Assembly: GCA_016792565.1 (NCBI GenBank)
Contig: JAEUMK010000065.1
Span: 1-41,355, forward strand
Source of the DNA: Alphaproteobacteria bacterium
Lineage (GTDB): Bacteria; Pseudomonadota; Alphaproteobacteria; Micropepsales; Micropepsaceae
Length of the DNA stretch: 41,355 nt
Direction: 5' to 3'
Below, piece after piece: positions 37,722-41,355 of the stretch (positions are counted from its first letter, which is position 1; each line of letters starts with the position of its first letter). The position numbers and the translations under genes were made by a program. Below the pieces are notes generated by a model. It made no database searches. It saw only the letters and a program-made list of their open reading frames with translations, and was not told where the DNA came from.

Positions 37722-38615
37722 TCAGCCCGCGTCCGGCGGAACCCAGGCGACGAGGGCCTCTACGAAGCGCTCCAGCCGCTGGCGCAGGAGGTCGAAAGAC
37801 GAGGGCCTCTTCTCGAGCCGCTCCTCGTCGAGATAGAGCGCCCGGTTGATCTCGATCTGCAGCGCATGGATGCCGCGGCCGGGCGCGCCGTAGCGCTCCG
37901 CCGTGTAGCCGCCGGCATAGGGATTGTTGCGCGCGACGGCGAAACCCAGCGCCCGCAATACCTGTTCGGCGTGGGCCGTCAGTCCTGGCGCGCAACTGGC
38001 ACCGTAGCGGTCACCCAGAATGATGTCCGGCGCCGGTCCGCGCCCGGCCGCCGAGGCGGCCTGTGACGGCATGGAGTGACAGTCGATCAGGACACAAGCG
38101 CCGAAGCGCCGGCGGGTGTCGCCCACCAGGCCCGCAAGCGCTGCGTGATAAGGCGCATGCAGTCCGGCCAGCCTTCGCGTCGCTTCGGAGAGCGGCAGCT
38201 TGCGCAGGTAGATGTCGGTGCCGTCGCGCACCACGCGGGCGATGACCCCAAGGCCGGCATGAACGCGCGGCGAGCGCGTGTGCGGTGTCGAGGGCGGGGC
38301 CTCCAGGAACACCGCGGGATCCAGTTCGGCCGGATCGCGATTGGCATCGCAATAGGCCCTTGGAAAGAGCGCCAGCAACAGCGGCGCCCCAAGCGCGGGA
38401 ACACCAGCGAAAAGCTCGTCGACATAGCAGTCCTCGGACCGGCGCAGGGTCAGCGGGTCGAGCCGCGTCGCGCGAAGCAGATCCTCGGGATAGTCGCGCC
38501 CGCTGTGCGGCGAGGCGAAGACGAACGGCACCCCCTGAGCGGCCGGCGCCCTGATTTCCAGCGGCGGACCTGCGAAGCCGGCAACCGGACCGGCGATTTC
38601 GGCAAGGACGTTCAT
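37722..38615 (-). CDS. N-formylglutamate amidohydrolase
   Basis: A 297-residue enzyme of the N-formylglutamate amidohydrolase family, the last step of one histidine-degradation route (formylglutamate to glutamate and formate). Family motifs: FASPHSGRDYP near residue 38, RSEDCYVDELF, PRAYCDANRDP, VLIDCHSMPS with its His, and LQIEINRALYLDE near the C-terminus. ATG 38615 gives the normal N-terminus; an upstream in-frame start three codons earlier exists. It is divergent from cpdR, an arrangement I recall from other Rhizobiales. No other hut genes are nearby, so it could also act on related N-formyl amino acids. Confidence 0.92.
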   Translation of the reverse strand: MNVLAEIAGPVAGFAGPPLEIRAPAAQGVPFVFASPHSGRDYPEDLLRATRLDPLTLRRSEDCYVDELFAGVPALGAPLLLALFPRAYCDANRDPAELDPAVFLEAPPSTPHTRSPRVHAGLGVIARVVRDGTDIYLRKLPLSEATRRLAGLHAPYHAALAGLVGDTRRRFGACVLIDCHSMPSQAASAAGRGPAPDIILGDRYGASCAPGLTAHAEQVLRALGFAVARNNPYAGGYTAERYGAPGRGIHALQIEINRALYLDEERLEKRPSSFDLLRQRLERFVEALVAWVPPDAG

Positions 38616-38728
38616 GCACCGCACAAAACCACCGAGGCGCCCGGCGGGGCAAGGGCGTTCAACTCTCCCTTAAGCACCGATCGTCCACTTTACAGTCGAA
38701 TCGCCGCCCCTGTAGGGTTCCGGCGCGC

Positions 38729-38744
38729 TGGCACATGACTGGCA
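38729..38744 (+). promoter_or_regulatory. sigma-54-like promoter element before cpdR
   Basis: TGGCAC (38729-38734), five bases, then TGGCA (38740-38744). The GG and GC pairs are separated by exactly 10 bases as sigma-54 requires, and the -24 half is perfect; the -12 half differs from TTGCA by one base. Predicted transcription start is about 13 bases before the cpdR ATG. No activator site was identified. Confidence 0.4.
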
Positions 38745-38767
38745 CACGAAGGGTCTCGATACCGCCC

Positions 38768-39127
38768 ATGGCACGGATACTGCTCGCTGAAGACGACGAG
38801 TCGCTGCGCCGCTTCCTGGCCGCCGCACTCGGCAAGGCCGGTCACGAGGTCGCTCACTACGGCCAGGGCGACGAGGCGCTGGAAGCACTCAAGGGCTTCC
38901 GCTTCGATCTCCTCCTGACCGACATCGTCATGCCGGTCATGGACGGAATCGAACTGGCGCGCCTTGCGGCCCAGATCGATCCAGAAATGAAGATCATGTT
39001 CATTACGGGCTTCGCGGCCGTCGCGCTGAACCCGTCCAGCGGGGCGCCCAAACAGGCCAAGGTCCTGTCCAAGCCGTTCCACCTGAAGGATCTGGTCGGC
39101 GAGGTCGACCGGCTGATCGCCGCCTAG
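38768..39127 (+). CDS. cpdR: response regulator CpdR
   Basis: A 119-residue single receiver domain. Acidic pocket Asp9/Asp10, phosphoacceptor Asp52 in LLLTDIVMP, Thr80 in FITGFAAVALNP and Lys102 in LSKPFHLKDL are all present. The FITGFAAVALNP and KVLSKPFHL stretches are specific to CpdR, which when unphosphorylated brings ClpXP to the cell pole to degrade CtrA and other substrates. The phosphate normally comes through CckA and ChpT, not encoded here. ATG 38768 is chosen as the conserved MARILLAEDD start; 38735 would add 11 non-conserved residues and overlap a promoter-like element. Its stop CTAG is shared with the convergent regulator gene. Confidence 0.95.
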   Translation: MARILLAEDDESLRRFLAAALGKAGHEVAHYGQGDEALEALKGFRFDLLLTDIVMPVMDGIELARLAAQIDPEMKIMFITGFAAVALNPSSGAPKQAKVLSKPFHLKDLVGEVDRLIAA

Positions 39128-39867
39128 GGATCCTGGCCGAGCGCCAGGTTCAGGGTGCGCCGGTTCGCTGCCGGCTGGCCGACTCCCCCCTCGATCCATG
39201 CGCCGCCCGCCGGCGCGATCGCGCAGCCCGGCGAGGGTTCGGGCCGCGCCGCCCCATCGGGGACGAAGACAAACCGCGCATCGTCCAGGGCGATCACTCC
39301 GGCATCCCCCTGCCAGGTGGCCGGGGTCACGGCGAGCGAGGCGACCGAGGTAGTCGGCGCACCCTGCAGCAGGCTGGCGCCGCCGAGCGACAGCAGTCCG
39401 ACCAGCGTCATGTTGCGCGCTGCCGTCGTCCAGCCCCGGCGGGCGGCAAGCCAAGGCGCCGGCGTCACGGAGACAAGTCCGACTTCCTCCGGAAGGGAGG
39501 TGGCCACGGCACTGGCCACCGGTGCCAAGCGCGCCAGCCGATAGCCGACCTTTCGGATCGTCTCGATCTCGAAGGACGCGCCGCCGTCCGACCCCGCAAG
39601 GCGCCGAATTCGCCCGATCGCCCGGTTGATGGCGTCGTCGCCGATGGCCCGGCCGCCCCAGCACGAGGCGACCAATTCGTCCCGCGTGACGATAGCCCCA
39701 TCGGCGCGGACGAGCGCCACCAGAACCTGCATGACGCGCGGTTCAAGCGTCTCGGCCCCTGCCGGCCCAGCCGCCAGACGGCGCGATGGATCGATCGCAA
39801 AGCTCCCCAGCGCGAAGGACGGCGCGCGGGCCAGGACGACGGGAGCTGCTGCAGACGTCGTGTTCAT
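39124..39867 (-). CDS. CadC/ToxR-like membrane-bound winged-helix regulator
   Basis: A 247-residue protein. Residues 16-113 form an OmpR-type winged helix (FAIDPSRRL, LEPRVMQVLVALVRADGAIV, GDDAINRAIGRIRRL, IETIRKVGYRL). A transmembrane segment follows at about 153-169 (MTLVGLLSLGGASLLQG), leaving about 78 residues outside the membrane, too short for the TPR sensor often seen in this group. Such proteins bind DNA from the membrane in response to periplasmic cues. The stop shares CTAG with cpdR. The region upstream carries three phased TCATCGGC repeats, and a UrcA-family gene is divergent. Confidence 0.85.
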   Translation of the reverse strand: MNTTSAAAPVVLARAPSFALGSFAIDPSRRLAAGPAGAETLEPRVMQVLVALVRADGAIVTRDELVASCWGGRAIGDDAINRAIGRIRRLAGSDGGASFEIETIRKVGYRLARLAPVASAVATSLPEEVGLVSVTPAPWLAARRGWTTAARNMTLVGLLSLGGASLLQGAPTTSVASLAVTPATWQGDAGVIALDDARFVFVPDGAARPEPSPGCAIAPAGGAWIEGGVGQPAANRRTLNLALGQDP

Positions 39868-39934
39868 CGGCACCTCACCGGTCCGCCGGCGTCTTCGGCG
39901 GCATTTCATCGGCTTGAAGTCCTGTCTCATCGGC
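39864..39934. promoter_or_regulatory. three phased TCATCGGC direct repeats between the CadC-like gene and the UrcA gene
   Basis: TCATCGGC occurs at 39864-39871, 39906-39913 and 39927-39934. The spacings are 42 and 21 bases, i.e. whole multiples of two helical turns, so all copies face one side of DNA. The first covers the regulator's start codon. OmpR-type winged helices bind direct repeats, so autoregulation is a reasonable guess. Confidence 0.45.
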
Positions 39935-40004
39935 TGAGCAGAACCTCCAATGACAACAGCGGACCACGAAGTCCGGACGAAACATAGACCTGGAGGACAC
40001 GGCG

Positions 40005-40328
40005 ATGATCACGAATCTGGCAAGCGTAGCGGCCGTCACGCTCTTGCTGACCGCGCCGGCGGCCGCGGAGGGATTCACGCTGCGCTTCGATCCGGCCACG
40101 GCTGCGACGCCCGAAGGGCGCGCGGCGGTGCTGTCGCGCATCGAGCGTGCCGCCCGGAACGCCTGCAGCACGACCGGCACGCGCTTGCGCGACGCCGCAT
40201 GCGAAGCGGAATTCACCATGAGCGCTATCGACTCCATCAAGAGGCCTGAGGTGCAGGCCCAGTTGAGGCAGGACTATCTGGGAGCGGCCGGCCCGGAAGT
40301 CGCAGTCGTCGCAGCCCCTGACGACTGA
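40005..40328 (+). CDS. UrcA-family small exported protein
   Basis: A 107-residue protein with a signal peptide ending near AAA-EG at residues 19-22. The mature part has the UrcA pattern: FTLRFDPATAATPEGRAAVL, SRIERAARNACSTTG, then a second cysteine in DAACEAEF. Cys54 and Cys66 probably form a disulfide. UrcA proteins are common in alphaproteobacteria and of unknown function. GGAGG at 39991-39995 precedes the ATG at 40005. It is divergent from the CadC-like regulator and convergent with the TPR gene. Confidence 0.85.
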   Translation: MITNLASVAAVTLLLTAPAAAEGFTLRFDPATAATPEGRAAVLSRIERAARNACSTTGTRLRDAACEAEFTMSAIDSIKRPEVQAQLRQDYLGAAGPEVAVVAAPDD

Positions 40329-40398
40329 CGGACCGGCGGCCGGCGGCAACCCCGCCGGCCGCCGCCGCTGCGCGTGCAAGATTGAGCGAGGAACCAAG

Positions 40399-41355
40399 TC
40401 AGGGCGCGGCGCCGGGCGGGCGAGGCGCGTCCAGCGCGGCGCAGAAGGGCGGGGGCTCCTGCGCCGCGCAAATATCGGGGCGCCTTCCGGTGGTTCGCCA
40501 GTAGTCCATCAGCCCGAGCGACTGCATCAGCGGCTCGAACCGCCAATCGGCCCGCATCGCCGGCGTGAGCGGGCCGAAGAGGATGTGCGAGGCGCGCCGG
40601 CTCCCGCCAGCGTACTGGCCCTGGGTGATGCTGAACATCATCGGAGCGATTTCGACGCCCTCCTGGAGATAGACCGCCGACGCCGAGCGGAAGGCGGCAT
40701 CGATATCGGCGAGGGCGGCTTGGACGAGCATGGCGTTCTGGGCGTAGCCGTAGCCTTCTTTCAACTGCTTGGAGACGGCGTCGAGCGCAGCGGCGATGTC
40801 GGCCGGGTCCCGCCACGCGAAGGCGATGGCGATGCGGCGATAGATTTCGAAGTCCTCGGCCGGCACGCCGGACGGCCAGAGCGCGCGGTCCTCGATGAGG
40901 GCGAGGGCCTGGCGCGGCCGCCCGCTTTCCAGAAAAGCCCAGTAGCGCGTGAAATAGACCGAGGTATTGCGCGGCCAGAGCCGGGCGGCCTCGTCGAGCA
41001 CGGCGTCGGCCTCCTCGATCCGCCCGGCGGCCAGCAGCGTGCGGCCGAGAGCGCTGCGGGTCCGGGGCGTCGAGGGATCGGCTTCTACGGCCCGGCGCGC
41101 CATGACGGCGGCTTCCTGGAACTGGCCGGTGCTGCGCAGCAAGGCGGTGCGGGCGATGAGAATGCCGCGCTCGCCGGGGGCGGCGGCGAGGGCGTCGAGC
41201 TGAATCCTCTCGATCGCCGCGAGATCGTCGCCGACCTCCGACATGAGGGCCTTGACGACCTGCCCTTCGGGATCGGCAGGGTCGAGATCGAGGGCCCGCC
41301 GCCAGGCGGCGTCGGCACGGCGGATGATGCCCTCCTGGGCATCGACCGGGGTGAA
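40399..41355 (-). CDS. TPR-repeat protein, N-terminus beyond window
   Basis: The minus-strand frame enters at the right edge already open (residues ..AAWRRALDLDPADPEG..) and runs 318 residues to a TGA at 40399. It is built of TPR-like helix pairs: MARRAVEADPSTPRTRSALG, AGRIEEADAVLDEAARLWP, then YWAFLESGRPRQALAL. The tail ends with CAALDAPRPPGAAP. Such C-terminal TPR regions are frequently attached to CadC-type winged helices in alphaproteobacteria, but the N-terminal part needed to show that is not in the window. An ATG at 41244 is in frame but the open codons before it read as TPR, so I treat the gene as truncated by the edge. Confidence 0.85.
   Translation of the reverse strand, partial: FTPVDAQEGIIRRADAAWRRALDLDPADPEGQVVKALMSEVGDDLAAIERIQLDALAAAPGERGILIARTALLRSTGQFQEAAVMARRAVEADPSTPRTRSALGRTLLAAGRIEEADAVLDEAARLWPRNTSVYFTRYWAFLESGRPRQALALIEDRALWPSGVPAEDFEIYRRIAIAFAWRDPADIAAALDAVSKQLKEGYGYAQNAMLVQAALADIDAAFRSASAVYLQEGVEIAPMMFSITQGQYAGGSRRASHILFGPLTPAMRADWRFEPLMQSLGLMDYWRTTGRRPDICAAQEPPPFCAALDAPRPPGAAP

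Noticed and set aside
38735-38767. Earlier ATG for cpdR adding 11 residues
   Set aside because: The added residues are not part of the conserved CpdR start and the codons overlap a promoter-like element.
1-41355. tRNA, rRNA, CRISPR array, insertion sequence, prophage or restriction/defence genes
   Set aside because: None seen: no spaced repeat arrays, no transposase or integrase motifs, no tRNA cloverleaf noticed by eye. A tRNAscan and ISfinder search would be decisive.

Overview
The window is ordinary-looking chromosomal DNA of very high G+C from an alphaproteobacterium, most likely Hyphomicrobiales (Rhizobiales) or a close relative. The pointers are a rhizobial-type CpdR beside an N-formylglutamate amidohydrolase, a small RNA resembling suhB/MmgR, a ROSE-like RNA thermometer before an hsp20 gene, CTTGAC-type promoters and a Pat-like acetyltransferase. 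Coding density is high. I see no tRNA, rRNA, insertion sequence, prophage or CRISPR array. Genus-level placement would need a search I cannot run.

Layout. 1-3659: an AbgT-family transporter cut by the left edge, divergent from a luciferase-like monooxygenase plus alpha/beta hydrolase pair. 12577-3839 (minus strand): a long co-directional run of ahpD, an RlmI-like rRNA methyltransferase, a class-V PLP enzyme, a gamma-glutamyltransferase-family enzyme, a penicillin-acylase-family hydrolase and a GH3-family acyl-adenylating enzyme. 12775-14702: oxyR and a glutathione-transferase-like gene, divergent from ahpD. 14706-18473: an AHL-lactonase-like metallo-beta-lactamase fold protein, a threonine aldolase, a lone Hpt protein and a pentapeptide-repeat protein. 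18481-19643: a small membrane protein and a small heat-shock gene with a RpoH-like promoter and an RNA thermometer. 24785-19644 (minus): a DUF4838 protein, an OmpA-like protein, an acyl-CoA carboxyltransferase, inorganic pyrophosphatase and a DUF3011-like protein. 24875-32000: an SCP2 protein and hydrolase, hisN, typA, a two-domain retropepsin-like protease and an S9 peptidase. 37295-32059 (minus): an LpxH-like phosphoesterase, a GT4 glycosyltransferase, YceI and a Pat-like GNAT. 37296-41355: the small RNA locus, N-formylglutamate amidohydrolase, cpdR, a CadC/ToxR-like membrane regulator, a UrcA-family protein and a TPR protein cut by the right edge.

How the parts fit. The clearest functional groups are a peroxide-response locus (OxyR, AhpD, GST-like), a heat-response gene controlled at both transcription and translation (hsp20), an envelope/glycolipid cluster (phosphoesterase, glycosyltransferase, YceI), and an amide make/break pair (GH3 enzyme and penicillin acylase separated by 4 bases). 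Most biosynthetic and housekeeping genes look intact.

I found no convincing wholly new multi-gene system such as a defence island or mobile element. The items best worth following up are the RpoH/ROSE control region, the small RNA with a CCUCCC-displaying hairpin and adjacent operator-like dyad, the GH3/penicillin-acylase pair, the phased TCATCGGC repeats before the CadC-like regulator, the sigma-54-like element before cpdR, and two convergent gene pairs that end on the same CTAG.
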